In this document: positions 48,316 through 57,560 of the stretch, piece after piece | Layout: each line of letters begins with the position of its first letter | How positions within the stretch are numbered: position 1 is the first letter of the stretch | Origin: Alphaproteobacteria bacterium | Lineage (GTDB): Bacteria > Pseudomonadota > Alphaproteobacteria > UBA8366 > Aestuariispiraceae | Direction of reading: 5' to 3' | Assembly: GCA_033344895.1 (NCBI GenBank) | Contig: JAWPMN010000001.1 | Span: 3,480,001 to 3,544,000, forward strand | Length of the DNA stretch: 64,000 bases | The notes under the pieces: generated by a model | The model's input: only the letters and a program-made list of their open reading frames with translations | Told to the model about the DNA's origin: nothing | The model's database searches: none | Position numbers and translations under genes: made by a program

Positions 48316-50301
48316 ATGACGGGTTTCGAGACGGGAGCGCGGGGACGCTCCGGCCTTAAGCAAAAATTTATGCGCCTATTCCGTGAGCGCGAACTGATCC
48401 TCCGATCGGAGGGGAAAGTCCGCTATCTGCGGCTGAAACCGATTCCTCAGATATTGATGTCCGGCACGGCTCTGGCACTGACCATGTGGCTGGTGGGCGC
48501 GAATGGTATTGCCTGGATTCAGGAACTCCGGATAGAGCGTAAGGAAGCCGAAATTACCGAAGCACGCGTCGCCTATGAACGTCTGCGCGGTGAATTGTCC
48601 ATCTATCAGGATCGCATTGCCGGGTTGGCGAAGGATATCCTGGCTCGCAGCGGCAGCGACGATCCCGCAGTGGGGAGCGTGAATCTCGACGAACTGACCG
48701 CCGTTACCGCCGGGATCGAGGGGGCCTTCGACCGCATCAACCGGGACCTTGATCTGACCGAAGCGGATCGTCGACGGATCATTCAAAGCCGCGACTCGCT
48801 TCATGACCGCATCGCAGAACTGGAACAAGCGCTGACGGAAGCGCGCTTGCGGGTGGCAACGCTCGAAACCGATGTTCGGAATCGCGACCAGAAACTGGAA
48901 GCGGAGCAGGCCGAGATAGCGGCCTTGACGGAAAGTCGGGACAGTTGGCGCAGCAAGGCGCAGACCCTCGATTCTGATCTGTCCGATGCACGGGATCATA
49001 TTGCCAGTCTGGAAAGCGAACTGGAACTTACCGTTGCGGCCCTCACTGAGGAGCGGTCCCGCGTTGAGGACCTTGCAGACATTCGCACGCGCCTGACCCG
49101 TCAGGTCGATTCACTGGAGTCCGGGCTTGGTATGGCCGAGATCCGCGGCGAACGTCTTGCGTCGAATGTCGCGCAGCTCACGGAGAATCTTAAGTCCCTC
49201 GAAAGCGAACGTCTGGCCATGGCGGGCGAGCGCGAGGCGCTGACCTCCGATCTGGCGATCGTCGAGGCGGAGTTGAACCTGCACCAGACGGCGACGGAGC
49301 GGTCGCGAGAGCGGCTGGAGGCCGTGATTGTCCAACTGGCCGAACTGACGGATGGGGAAGTCGGGGTCGAAACGGACGTCAGCGGAGCGCTACAGGCACT
49401 GGAGGCGCAGATCGGTGATTTGGCGGCCGAATTGCGTTCCGCGCGCAACAATGCCGCCGACATGGAAACCGCGATAGGCGATGTCGTTGTCGGCCTGGCG
49501 CGGGTCGCCGGCGATTCGCCAACCCGTCTGGACATGGTCGAGGCGCCGGAGGCGAAGGTTTCCCTGACGCACGAACTCCTGAACGCCGTTGCCAGCGTCC
49601 AGGAAGATCAGCACGAGTTGATCCTGCGCCTGACCGAGGAGGCCGATAGCGGCATCAGCCGCAATGAATCGATCCTCAAGATGGCCGGCCTCGATGTCGA
49701 TGCCGTCCTCCGGCTCTCCGGATACGAGGCGGGCGTGGGCGGACCTCTGGAGGCCTTGCCGGAAGATATTGCGCCGGCCGCGGGCGATGCGTCCGCGCCG
49801 CCATCGGGCGCCAGCGTTCTCGCGAGCGATATCGAGGTCCTGGAAAGCCGTCTGTCGCGCATGGCCGCGCTCAATGAGCTGATGCGCTGTGTGCCACTCA
49901 TCTCGCCGGTCGACAATTTCCAGATGACGTCGCCGTTCGGCATCCGCAAGGATCCGATCACAGGACAGTCTGCGATGCATAAGGGTATCGATATCGGCGG
50001 CTGGGCTGGCATAAAGGTGCATGCCTCGGCACCGGGCGTGGTGACCTTCGCCGGTCGCAATGCCGGCTATGGCTATATGGTCGAAATCGATCATGGCTGT
50101 GGCATAAAGACGGTTTATGCGCATCTGAAGCGGGTGAAGGTCAAGAAGGGCGACACGGTAGAGCACCGGATGGTCGTCGGAACCCTGGGGAGTACCGGAC
50201 GCAGCACCGGGCCCCATGTCCATTTCGAGATCATCGTCGACGGCAAGGAAGTCGACCCCGAGAAGTTCATCGAAGCAGGCCGCCATGTTCACAAAATCTA
50301 A
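48316..50301 (+). CDS. Membrane-anchored coiled-coil M23 metallopeptidase
   Basis: A 661-residue protein. A basic cytoplasmic N-terminus is followed by one membrane helix (about 47-67). Then comes a long coiled coil (about 70-400, with many heptad-like LESEL, RDHIASLE and ELEQALTE stretches) and a C-terminal peptidase. The zinc site HKGIDIGG ... GPHVHFE is complete, so it should cut peptidoglycan peptide bridges. It overlaps the bactofilin gene by 17 bases. Paired M23 peptidase-bactofilin loci of this kind are known, for example LmdC-BacA. The start is not certain: a second ATG at 48370 would shorten the cytoplasmic part. Confidence 0.88.
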   Translation: MTGFETGARGRSGLKQKFMRLFRERELILRSEGKVRYLRLKPIPQILMSGTALALTMWLVGANGIAWIQELRIERKEAEITEARVAYERLRGELSIYQDRIAGLAKDILARSGSDDPAVGSVNLDELTAVTAGIEGAFDRINRDLDLTEADRRRIIQSRDSLHDRIAELEQALTEARLRVATLETDVRNRDQKLEAEQAEIAALTESRDSWRSKAQTLDSDLSDARDHIASLESELELTVAALTEERSRVEDLADIRTRLTRQVDSLESGLGMAEIRGERLASNVAQLTENLKSLESERLAMAGEREALTSDLAIVEAELNLHQTATERSRERLEAVIVQLAELTDGEVGVETDVSGALQALEAQIGDLAAELRSARNNAADMETAIGDVVVGLARVAGDSPTRLDMVEAPEAKVSLTHELLNAVASVQEDQHELILRLTEEADSGISRNESILKMAGLDVDAVLRLSGYEAGVGGPLEALPEDIAPAAGDASAPPSGASVLASDIEVLESRLSRMAALNELMRCVPLISPVDNFQMTSPFGIRKDPITGQSAMHKGIDIGGWAGIKVHASAPGVVTFAGRNAGYGYMVEIDHGCGIKTVYAHLKRVKVKKGDTVEHRMVVGTLGSTGRSTGPHVHFEIIVDGKEVDPEKFIEAGRHVHKI

Positions 50302-50740
50302 GCCGTCCAAACCGGCTGGTTCCGATGGCAGCGGTGCCTCGGTAAAGCCTGCCAAGTCCGGCCCGCCGTCTATCGTGGCCGCCGACATGCGGGTTCTGGG
50401 CGACCTGGAGTCCGAAGGCGATGTCCAGATCGACGGCCGGGTCGATGGGGATTTGCGTATCCGCACCGTGACGGTCGGTCAGGGAGCGACGGTCAACGGC
50501 GCGATCTATGGCGATACGATCCGCATTGCGGGGACGGTCAATGGTGAAATCCGCGGCGGCAGTGTGCTACTGGCCGATACGGCGCGTGTCGTCGGGGATA
50601 TTCATCACAAGACGCTGTCGATCGAGGCCGGTGCATTTCTCCAGGGCCTGTGCAAGCGGGACGGCGAGGAAGTGACGCCCGAGGCGGATTCAACTTCAAA
50701 ATCGAAACAGGGCAACGGCCAGTCGAAAACACCGGCCTGA
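50285..50740 (+). CDS. Bactofilin
   Basis: A 151-residue protein from the ATG at 50285. A short basic N-terminus (MFTKSKPSKPAGSDGSG) and polar C-terminus flank the bactofilin beta-helix core of hydrophobic repeats, MRVLGDLESEGDVQIDGRVD then VNGAIYGDTIRIAGTVNGEI and so on. Bactofilins self-assemble into membrane-associated filaments that localise cell-wall enzymes. Overlap with the upstream M23 peptidase gene strongly suggests that this bactofilin positions that peptidase for cell shape or stalk/bud formation. Confidence 0.93.
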   Translation: MFTKSKPSKPAGSDGSGASVKPAKSGPPSIVAADMRVLGDLESEGDVQIDGRVDGDLRIRTVTVGQGATVNGAIYGDTIRIAGTVNGEIRGGSVLLADTARVVGDIHHKTLSIEAGAFLQGLCKRDGEEVTPEADSTSKSKQGNGQSKTPA

Positions 50741-50789
50741 GGCCCGAATCCGACCTGGCGGACTAGTTTGTTTTGGGGGCAGCGCCGGG

Positions 50790-51896
50790 TTAACGCGTCC
50801 AGCTGTCGTCTGGTGCGCGGCGCCATGCCGAAAGCACGCGATCCGCGCCGGAACGGTCGATCCGTTCGAAATAATCCATGATCTTGATATAGGCGGAGCT
50901 CTGCCGGTATTTCTCGGGCTCACCGCCGCCTTGCAGGCAGGCCAGAAGATCACCGAAATTCTTACGGTCGAAGCCAACCGCCTTGCAGGCGATCGCGATC
51001 GCCTCCGGCCCGGAATCGTAGAGCACGCGGGTCGCTCCCTGTTCCGTCAGATCGGTGACTTCCTGAAACAGCTCTTCAAAGCGAAAGAGGTCGTTCTGTT
51101 CCAGTGCCCCGACAAGAAGGCGCGGATGCGGCTTGAAACCCAGTCCACCGCCTGCTCCCGGGCCATCGGGCTGTTCCAGCGGTGAATAGAAATCATCCTG
51201 CTCCAGGGCTTCGGCCACGGCCTGATCGACCACTGCTTCCATGTCGAGATCCAGCGTTTCGCCGCTGGCGACGATCTTCTCTTCCAGCGCCTTACGCATG
51301 GTGAAGCCGACGAATTCATACATCTTGCGGGCCTGTGCCGCGCTGAGATCGCGCCGTTGAACCAGCGCACCCTGTAGGGACTCGTCTTCCTTGGACAGAT
51401 TGACGACGTCTTCCATCGTGCGTTCAGAAAACTGCGCGCCGTGATTGCTGAGCGCCGCGGCAATCACGGATGAATTTTCCGTGCGCACAAGGGTGTCCGT
51501 TACTTTCGGCGGGATGATCTCCCGCTCCGTTACCGCCAGTTGATGGGCTTCGGCCTTGCTCATGATCATGTTGATCAGGTCGTCGTCCTGAAGCACCACA
51601 CTGCGCACGATCACCGGACGCGCGACCTCGATCACATCATTGGCCAGGCGCACGATGAGATCGTGCGGGGCATCCCGCTGGTCGGCCAGCCTGTTGGACA
51701 GCGCTGCGCGCACCTGGGTTTCGACGTCCCGGATCAGGGCGGAAATGATGTCATAGGCGAGTGTTTTTTCCGTATTCGACAACTCGCGCCCGGTCTTCAG
51801 GCACAATTCACCGATCGCCTCGGCCAAAGCAGAGCGATCTTCTCGCCGCGAGCTTCGCGCGACGTCCATGAGTTGTTCTACCGGAATGTTTCTCAT
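50790..51896 (-). CDS. DUF2336-domain protein
   Basis: From the ATG at 51896 (GAGGTG a few bases upstream) the protein has 368 residues, acidic and helical, beginning MRNIPVEQLMDVARSSRRED. It matches the DUF2336 pattern: LSNTEKTLAYDIISALIRDVE, LRADNDVIEVARPV-like repeats and DLINMIMSKAEAHQ. The family is alphaproteobacterial with HEAT-like helical repeats, and its function is not established. The upstream frame to 52088 is non-conserved. It is convergent with bactofilin, separated by 49 bases. Confidence 0.85.
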   Translation of the reverse strand: MRNIPVEQLMDVARSSRREDRSALAEAIGELCLKTGRELSNTEKTLAYDIISALIRDVETQVRAALSNRLADQRDAPHDLIVRLANDVIEVARPVIVRSVVLQDDDLINMIMSKAEAHQLAVTEREIIPPKVTDTLVRTENSSVIAAALSNHGAQFSERTMEDVVNLSKEDESLQGALVQRRDLSAAQARKMYEFVGFTMRKALEEKIVASGETLDLDMEAVVDQAVAEALEQDDFYSPLEQPDGPGAGGGLGFKPHPRLLVGALEQNDLFRFEELFQEVTDLTEQGATRVLYDSGPEAIAIACKAVGFDRKNFGDLLACLQGGGEPEKYRQSSAYIKIMDYFERIDRSGADRVLSAWRRAPDDSWTR

Positions 51897-52174
51897 TCCG
51901 CACCTCATTGAGGCGGGCGCCCTTCCAGCGGATTCTTCGACGCAGGAAAGCCGTTCCATTAACCCCGTTGCGCGTACCCCGCGCTGATTGCCGCCCACCC
52001 CATCGTACGGCGTGCGGTATGATAGGATAACGCGATTCTGCGAGCAAGAAGGATAATTTAGGCGATATTTCGGTGTTGCTTTCTGCATTTCAAGTAATGC
52101 CCGCTAAAAGCGGCTTTCGCTTTAAACAGGCCTTGCCGCGCATTATGGTCTGCGCAGGCGAATGGAGTATGCTC

Positions 52175-53350
52175 ATGTTCCCGACACTGTTTTTCAAGCT
52201 GAAGGCTGCCGGCCTTCCAGTCAGCCTACGCGAGTATCTGAGCCTCATGGAGGGCTTGGAGAAGGACGTATGCGGTCGTGACCCGGAGCAGTTCTACTAT
52301 TTCTCGCGTGCCGCCTTGGTAAAGGACGAACGCTATCTGGACAGGTTCGACCGCGTTTTCTCCGAGGTCTTTCGCGGGGTTCTGTCGGAAGGGGGCACCG
52401 AGGCGGTGGACCTGCCAACGGAATGGCTGATGAAGCTCGCGGAAAAGCACCTGACCGACGAAGAAAAGGCGATGGTCGAGGCCTTGGGCGGGTTCGAAAA
52501 GTTGATGGAGACCCTGAAGAAGCGCCTGGAGGAACAGGAAAAGCGTCACCAGGGTGGCAACAAATGGATCGGAACCGCCGGGACCAGCCCGTTCGGCGCC
52601 TATGGGTACAATCCGGAAGGCGTGCGCATCGGTCAGGAGGAAAGCCGTCATCGACGTGCGGTCAAGGTCTGGGACAAGCGGGAGTTCCGGAACCTGGACA
52701 CGGATGAGCCGCTGTCCAACCGCAACATGAAGGTGGCGTTGCGGCGGCTTCGACGGTTTGCGCGCACCGGCTCACAATTCGAATTGGATATGGACGACAC
52801 CATCCGGCACACGGCGGACAATGGTGGCTATGTCGATATCCGCTGGCAGCGCGAGAAGCACAATGCGGTGAAGATCGTTGCTCTGTATGATGTGGGCGGC
52901 AGTATGGATGACCATATCCTGCAGAGCAAAAAGCTGTTCGACGCCATGGAGACCGAATTCAAGCATCTGATTTCGTTGTATTTCCACAACTGCGTTTACG
53001 AAAATGTCTATACCGACATGCGCAATCGCTATCAGCATCGGCTGTCGACTTGGGATGTCTTGCGTACATATTCCCGGGATTACCGGCTGATCTTCGTCGG
53101 GGACGCGACCATGTCGCCCTATGAGATCGTCTATCCCGGCGGAAGCGTGGAGCATTGGAACGAAGAGGCAGGCAAGGTCTGGCTGCAGCGTCTGCTGGAC
53201 CACTTCGACAAGTCTGTCTGGCTCAATCCGCAACCGCAGAAGAGCTGGGGGTATCACCAGTCAATCCAGCTGATCCGGGATCAGATGGAAGGCCGCATGT
53301 TCCCCATGACCGTGCAGGGGCTGGACGATGCGATGCGCGCGCTCAGTTGA
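52175..53350 (+). CDS. CoxE-like VWA-domain protein
   Basis: From the ATG at 52175 (GGAG seven bases upstream) the protein has 391 residues. The C-terminal half is a von Willebrand A domain with ALYDVGGSMDDH as the metal-site loop (DxGxS rather than DxSxS). The N-terminal half (about 1-160) is the helical CoxE-associated region, with FFKLKAAGLPVSLREYLSLM. Relatives work as MoxR-ATPase partners in assembling metalloenzymes such as CO dehydrogenase. No MoxR ATPase gene is in the window, although it may lie elsewhere. An upstream ATG at 52169 is possible. Confidence 0.82.
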   Translation: MFPTLFFKLKAAGLPVSLREYLSLMEGLEKDVCGRDPEQFYYFSRAALVKDERYLDRFDRVFSEVFRGVLSEGGTEAVDLPTEWLMKLAEKHLTDEEKAMVEALGGFEKLMETLKKRLEEQEKRHQGGNKWIGTAGTSPFGAYGYNPEGVRIGQEESRHRRAVKVWDKREFRNLDTDEPLSNRNMKVALRRLRRFARTGSQFELDMDDTIRHTADNGGYVDIRWQREKHNAVKIVALYDVGGSMDDHILQSKKLFDAMETEFKHLISLYFHNCVYENVYTDMRNRYQHRLSTWDVLRTYSRDYRLIFVGDATMSPYEIVYPGGSVEHWNEEAGKVWLQRLLDHFDKSVWLNPQPQKSWGYHQSIQLIRDQMEGRMFPMTVQGLDDAMRALS

Positions 53351-53399
53351 GCCAAGCAGAGGCTTGGAACTCTTGGACAAAACGTGCCATATAGCAGGT

Positions 53400-53687
53400 A
53401 TGAAACCATTCCGATCCGCTTTGAGCCTGTCACTCCTCGTGCTGCTTTCGGCTTGTGCCGATCCGCCCTCCATGACGACGTCTTCCGCAACCAGGCAGTC
53501 GGATAGCCCGGTCGTTTCGCTCTGCTATTCCGGGCAGACAACGACGCGGGCGGAACTGGCGGATATGGCCATGGGCTACTGCCCGAAGGGGACGACGGGC
53601 CTTGAGGTCTGGGACCACGACACGTTCTGGAACGATTGCCCGATCAGCAAGAAGAACCGCGTCACCTATCGCTGTCTGGGTGGCTGA
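53400..53687 (+). CDS. Small lipoprotein of unknown function
   Basis: A 95-residue product from the ATG at 53400. The signal peptide ends LLVLLSAC, so Cys19 should be lipidated. The mature part has four more Cys (in VSLCYSG, MGYCPKG, NDCPIS and YRCLGG), which could form two disulfides. No family was recognised. It begins 49 bases after the VWA gene on the same strand and converges on pssA six bases away. Confidence 0.7.
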   Translation: MKPFRSALSLSLLVLLSACADPPSMTTSSATRQSDSPVVSLCYSGQTTTRAELADMAMGYCPKGTTGLEVWDHDTFWNDCPISKKNRVTYRCLGG

Positions 53688-53693
53688 ACGTCA

Positions 53694-54536
53694 CTACTTG
53701 CCGCGCAGGGCATGGACCGATGCGCCGTCGCCGGATTCCTCAGTCGCACCCTGTTCGGTTTCCGTCTGAAGTCGCTCGGCCTCCCGGCGCAGTCGACCGA
53801 AACTTCTGAAAGAAACCGGAATGGTCGCAAGATAGGCGACGCCGACGATGGTCAGGGTCTCCCAGGGCGCGCTGGCCAGCCCGGCGACAAAGATGCCCAC
53901 AATGACCATGAACGGCAGCACCCAGCGTGGGGCCAGCTTGAACTTCTTGAACGAAAAGGTCGGCACCTCGCTGACCATCAGCAGCGCTATGCCCACCATC
54001 CAGAGGCCCGCAGCCCAGGCCGGGATGGAGGCTGTGTCGCCGAGCACGAATCCCAGCGGCAGGGGCAGCAGCCCGATCGCGGCGCCGGCCGGCGCGGGTA
54101 TGCCCTGAAAGTAGTTGTATGCATAGGGCGGCAGCTTATCGAGCCGGCTGTTGAAGCGGGCAAGGCGTAGGCCGCAGCAAACCGCGAAGAACAGGGCGAT
54201 CCCCCATCCCGGGCCGCCCAGTTCGCTGAGGCCCCAGAGCCAGAGGATCAGGGCGGGGGATACGCCGAACGCCACGAAGTCGCTGAGCGAGTCCAACTGG
54301 GCGCCAAAGTCGCTGGTCGCGCGCAGCAGGCGTGCCATGCGCCCGTCCAGCGCATCCAGAATGGCGGCGACCAGAATGGCGGCCACGGCGAATTCCCATC
54401 GGGATTCCAGCGCATAGCGCACCCCGGTCAATCCGGCGCAGGTCGACGCGACCGTGATCATGTTGGGAATCAGCCGCGCGACTGTCGTGCCGTTCAAGCG
54501 GGCCGGCCGGCCGGTATTGCGTCGGCGCTTCAGCAT
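53694..54536 (-). CDS. pssA: Phosphatidylserine synthase (CDP-alcohol phosphatidyltransferase)
   Basis: From the ATG at 54536 the protein has 280 residues and about eight membrane helices. The catalytic CDP-alcohol motif runs DALDGRMARLLRATSDFG then LDSLSDFVAFG, i.e. D-x2-DG-x2-AR-x8-G-x3-D-x3-D. It joins CDP-diacylglycerol and serine. Psd, the next enzyme in phosphatidylethanolamine synthesis, lies directly upstream with a 28-base gap, so psd-pssA is one operon. The C-terminal polar tail after VSFRSFGRLRREAERL is variable. Confidence 0.92.
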   Translation of the reverse strand: MLKRRRNTGRPARLNGTTVARLIPNMITVASTCAGLTGVRYALESRWEFAVAAILVAAILDALDGRMARLLRATSDFGAQLDSLSDFVAFGVSPALILWLWGLSELGGPGWGIALFFAVCCGLRLARFNSRLDKLPPYAYNYFQGIPAPAGAAIGLLPLPLGFVLGDTASIPAWAAGLWMVGIALLMVSEVPTFSFKKFKLAPRWVLPFMVIVGIFVAGLASAPWETLTIVGVAYLATIPVSFRSFGRLRREAERLQTETEQGATEESGDGASVHALRGK

Positions 54537-54564
54537 GCTTTCCAGTCTCCAGTTTTCGTTACGG

Positions 54565-55269
54565 TCAGCGCGTAGCGCCGTCCCGCGGGCCTTCCTTGCC
54601 CTTGGTGCCGCCCATATCCGCCAGCACCGTTTCGCCGGCGATGGCGCGTTGTCCTTCAACCGCCATCGGCACGACATTCGGCGGAAGGTATACGTCAACA
54701 CGGCTGCCGAAGCGAATCATGCCGATCCGCTGGCCGGCCTGCACATCGTCACCGGTTTCCACATCCGCCAGGATCCGCCGTGCTACCAGGCCGGCAATCT
54801 GGACGACGGCCAATTCCTTTCCGCCGGGCGTCTCGATGCGGAAGGCCTGTCGTTCATTGTCGGTGCTGGCCTTGTCGAGGGACGCATTCAGAAACTTGCC
54901 CGGGCGATATTCCATCTTGGTAATCGTGCCATCTACCGGTGCCCGGTTCACGTGAACGTCGAAGACATTCATGAACACACAGATGCGCCAGACCGGTTTT
55001 GCCGGCATTTCCAGTTCCGGCGGCGGCTCTGCCTTGGAGACGCTTTGAACCAGCCCGTCCGCCGGGCTGATCACAAGGCCCGTCCGCGTCGGCGTCACCC
55101 GTGGTGGATCGCGGAAGAAATAGATGCACCAAGCCGTCAGTACAATTCCGGCGAACCAAAGCGGGCTCCACAGAAAGCCCACGCCGAAACCAAGAAGGGC
55201 GCACAACGTGATGAAGGGATAACCCTCCCGATGGATCGGGACCAATACGGTGTCCAACGCGTTCTTCAT
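54565..55269 (-). CDS. psd: Phosphatidylserine decarboxylase
   Basis: A 234-residue enzyme with two N-terminal hydrophobic segments and the short PSD-B-like (Sinorhizobium type) core: SPADGLVQSV, VFMNVFDVHVNRAPVDG and MIRFGSRVDVYLP. The Gly-Ser bond in FGSR is where the proenzyme cuts itself to form the pyruvoyl cofactor. It converts phosphatidylserine to phosphatidylethanolamine. Forms an operon with pssA, which follows. Ends 28 bases before the pssA start. Confidence 0.93.
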   Translation of the reverse strand: MKNALDTVLVPIHREGYPFITLCALLGFGVGFLWSPLWFAGIVLTAWCIYFFRDPPRVTPTRTGLVISPADGLVQSVSKAEPPPELEMPAKPVWRICVFMNVFDVHVNRAPVDGTITKMEYRPGKFLNASLDKASTDNERQAFRIETPGGKELAVVQIAGLVARRILADVETGDDVQAGQRIGMIRFGSRVDVYLPPNVVPMAVEGQRAIAGETVLADMGGTKGKEGPRDGATR

Positions 55270-55384
55270 CTGCGATTCCTCACGTCCAGTGCGACAGGCG
55301 GATATGTTGGGCGCTGTCCTACACGGTCCGACCGTGTGACGCTACCCTATCCAAACTGGGTAATCCTAACCCGGTTTGCCATGT

Positions 55385-56641
55385 CTATTGTTTCGGAATT
55401 TCGAATACCTGCCCAGGGTAGATAAGGTCCGGGTCGCGAATCTGGTCGCTATTGGCGTCATAGATCACGGTATAGGCCAACCCTTCACCCAGGGTTCGGC
55501 GCGCGATCCGCCAGAGGCTGTTGCCCGGCTGTACCACGATGAAGGCGTCGCCGCTCAGATCGGTCAGCGGGGCGGCCCGGCTGAACGGGATCTCCAGACG
55601 CGCCACGACGCCCGACTCCCGCACCGCGTCCAAACGCATGGTGTAAACGCCTGGGGCAACTTCCTTTTCCGGATTGACGCGCCACGTTCCGTCATCCTGA
55701 ACAGGGCCCGATCCGATCGGGGCGTTGTCGAGATAGGCAATGACCAGCGAAGAGGCAGGGCCTTTTCCGGCAATCGAAATGTTGCCGGACGGGTCGTAGT
55801 CGATGGTCTCGACGCTCAGCGCACCGTCCGCGGATTTCACGCCGGACGGCTCCGCCGTTGTTGCGCCCGGTGCGGGTGCATTGGCGGTCGCCGACGCGGC
55901 CGGTGCCTTTTCGCTGTCTGCGGGCGGGGCCTGAATCAGCTCAGCGCCCGGCTTTTCGTCGGGGATCAGAACGACCAGAGGTTCCTGCGGCGTCTCGCTC
56001 TGCGTTTCGCGTCCGGCCACGTCATGCCCGGGCTTCGGAACGACCAGAACAACGGTTCCCTTGCCCATGATGATGGTGCCGTCCGCCAGTTCCGCCCGCA
56101 GCTTCAATTCATGCGGGCCGGGCGGCAGCGGGCTGCTGGGCAGATAGACCCACTCGCCACGGTCATCCGCGGCAACCGTGCCGAGATCTGTCCCCCCGTC
56201 CAGCACGGTCACGTCCGCTCCGGGCTCGGCCCGGCCTGCGATCACGGCATCGCCGTTGGGGTCGATCCGGACAACGTCGAAGGTCGGCGGAATCGGTTGA
56301 TGTGCCGGCTGCTCCTGTTCCGTAGCTGCCGGATTTTCAACTGTGGCGGCGGTCGTTTCAGCGGGGGGAGGGTCTTGAGTGTCGGCGGTCGATTCGGCGG
56401 CCGAGTCCGTTGCGGAAGCCGGCGCATCGTCCTGCGTCCCGGTTTCGGCGGGCTGCGGTGTCGTCGTCGCAGCAGGGGCGGATTCCGCTTCGCTACCGGG
56501 CGGCGGCGGCGCCTCGACCTGGCTCTGGTTCTCTCCGTCGATGGCTTCAGGCACCTGTTCGGGATTGCTCAGCCAGTTCAACAGAAGGGCCAAGAGCAGT
56601 ATCACACCCCCAATGATGCCGATCCAGATCGTTCGGTTCAC
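55385..56641 (-). CDS. Membrane-anchored LysM protein with Ig-like domains
   Basis: From the GTG at 56641 the product has 418 residues: MNRTIWIGIIGGVILLLALL forms a membrane anchor, followed by a long Pro/Ala/Glu-rich linker (about 30-120). Two Ig-like segments come next (about 125-210, 280-370), with turns such as DDRGEWVYLPSSPLPPGPHE. A C-terminal LysM domain reads AFIVVQPGNSLWRIARRTLGEG through DPDLIYPGQVFEIPKQ. LysM suggests peptidoglycan binding. A TTG at 56668 would add nine residues. Divergent from the LOG-family gene by 226 bases. Confidence 0.8.
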   Translation of the reverse strand: MNRTIWIGIIGGVILLLALLLNWLSNPEQVPEAIDGENQSQVEAPPPPGSEAESAPAATTTPQPAETGTQDDAPASATDSAAESTADTQDPPPAETTAATVENPAATEQEQPAHQPIPPTFDVVRIDPNGDAVIAGRAEPGADVTVLDGGTDLGTVAADDRGEWVYLPSSPLPPGPHELKLRAELADGTIIMGKGTVVLVVPKPGHDVAGRETQSETPQEPLVVLIPDEKPGAELIQAPPADSEKAPAASATANAPAPGATTAEPSGVKSADGALSVETIDYDPSGNISIAGKGPASSLVIAYLDNAPIGSGPVQDDGTWRVNPEKEVAPGVYTMRLDAVRESGVVARLEIPFSRAAPLTDLSGDAFIVVQPGNSLWRIARRTLGEGLAYTVIYDANSDQIRDPDLIYPGQVFEIPKQ

Positions 56642-56867
56642 GCTTGCCCCCGCTTCTCCCGTGCCCAATCCTTGGACATCTCCTTGGCCGGACTTTACTT
56701 GCCGAATGCCCCGGGTGCAATTCCGTCAAGAAATTCCGAAGCCTGAATGGATTTCCGGCGACTTTAACCGAGATTCGCCTTTCACCGCTGGGCCTCAAAT
56801 TTTATGCTCCCCGGAAGTGCGGCATGCAGGCCGTGAACGACCAGTTCAGATAGGGAGTAGGGTTGCG

Positions 56868-57461
56868 GTGCAGTCCCGTGTTCGATCGGTTTGCGTCTAT
56901 TGCGGATCCAGCCACGGCGTTCGGCCGTCTTTTGATGAGGCGGCGACCCGTCTGGGGCAACAACTCGCAGCGGCGGGGATCCGTCTGGTGTACGGTGGCG
57001 GTGCCGTGGGATTGATGGGGGTCGTCGCTCAATCGGTTCTGGATTCAGGCGGGCAGGTCACCGGAATCATCCCCGACTTTCTCGACCGGGCGGAAGTCGG
57101 GAAGACCGACCTGACAGAATTGATCAAGACTGAAACCATGCATGACCGCAAGGCCATCATGGCCGAGCGATCCGACGGATTTGTCGTCCTGCCCGGCGGT
57201 CTCGGTACGCTGGACGAGACCTTCGAAATCCTGACCTGGAAGCAGCTGCAGCTGCATAACAAGCCGATCGTGCTGGTCAATGTCGAGGGCTATTGGGATC
57301 ACTTCGTCCATCTGGTCGAACATCAGGTGCGCGAGGGCTTCGTGCGGGAACGGTATCTGCAGTTCTTCCGTGTCGTGGACACCGTTGAGGAAGTCGTACC
57401 GGCCCTCCTTGAAGATGCCGCCGCCGCGATGGATCAATCCGACCGGCTGGACAGGGCGTAG
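56868..57461 (+). CDS. LOG-family (cytokinin-riboside-phosphate phosphoribohydrolase-like) protein
   Basis: From the GTG at 56868 (GGGAG upstream) the protein has 197 residues. It contains the PGGLGTLDETFE signature of the LOG/TIGR00730 family, plus VYCGSSHGVRPSF at the N-terminus and VYGGGAVGLMG. LOG enzymes release the base from nucleoside monophosphates. Many bacterial members are AMP/IMP nucleosidase-like rather than true cytokinin enzymes. The long upstream frame antisense to the LysM gene is not real. Ends 99 bases before the small gene at 57561. Confidence 0.88.
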   Translation: MQSRVRSVCVYCGSSHGVRPSFDEAATRLGQQLAAAGIRLVYGGGAVGLMGVVAQSVLDSGGQVTGIIPDFLDRAEVGKTDLTELIKTETMHDRKAIMAERSDGFVVLPGGLGTLDETFEILTWKQLQLHNKPIVLVNVEGYWDHFVHLVEHQVREGFVRERYLQFFRVVDTVEEVVPALLEDAAAAMDQSDRLDRA

Positions 57462-57560
57462 GGGAAACGGCATCGGGTCATGGGAAACGACTGACCGATA
57501 TCGTGAATCATGATTAATGCCTCACTGAAAGTGTGATTTTGTCCTGAAAGGCGTGTTCGC

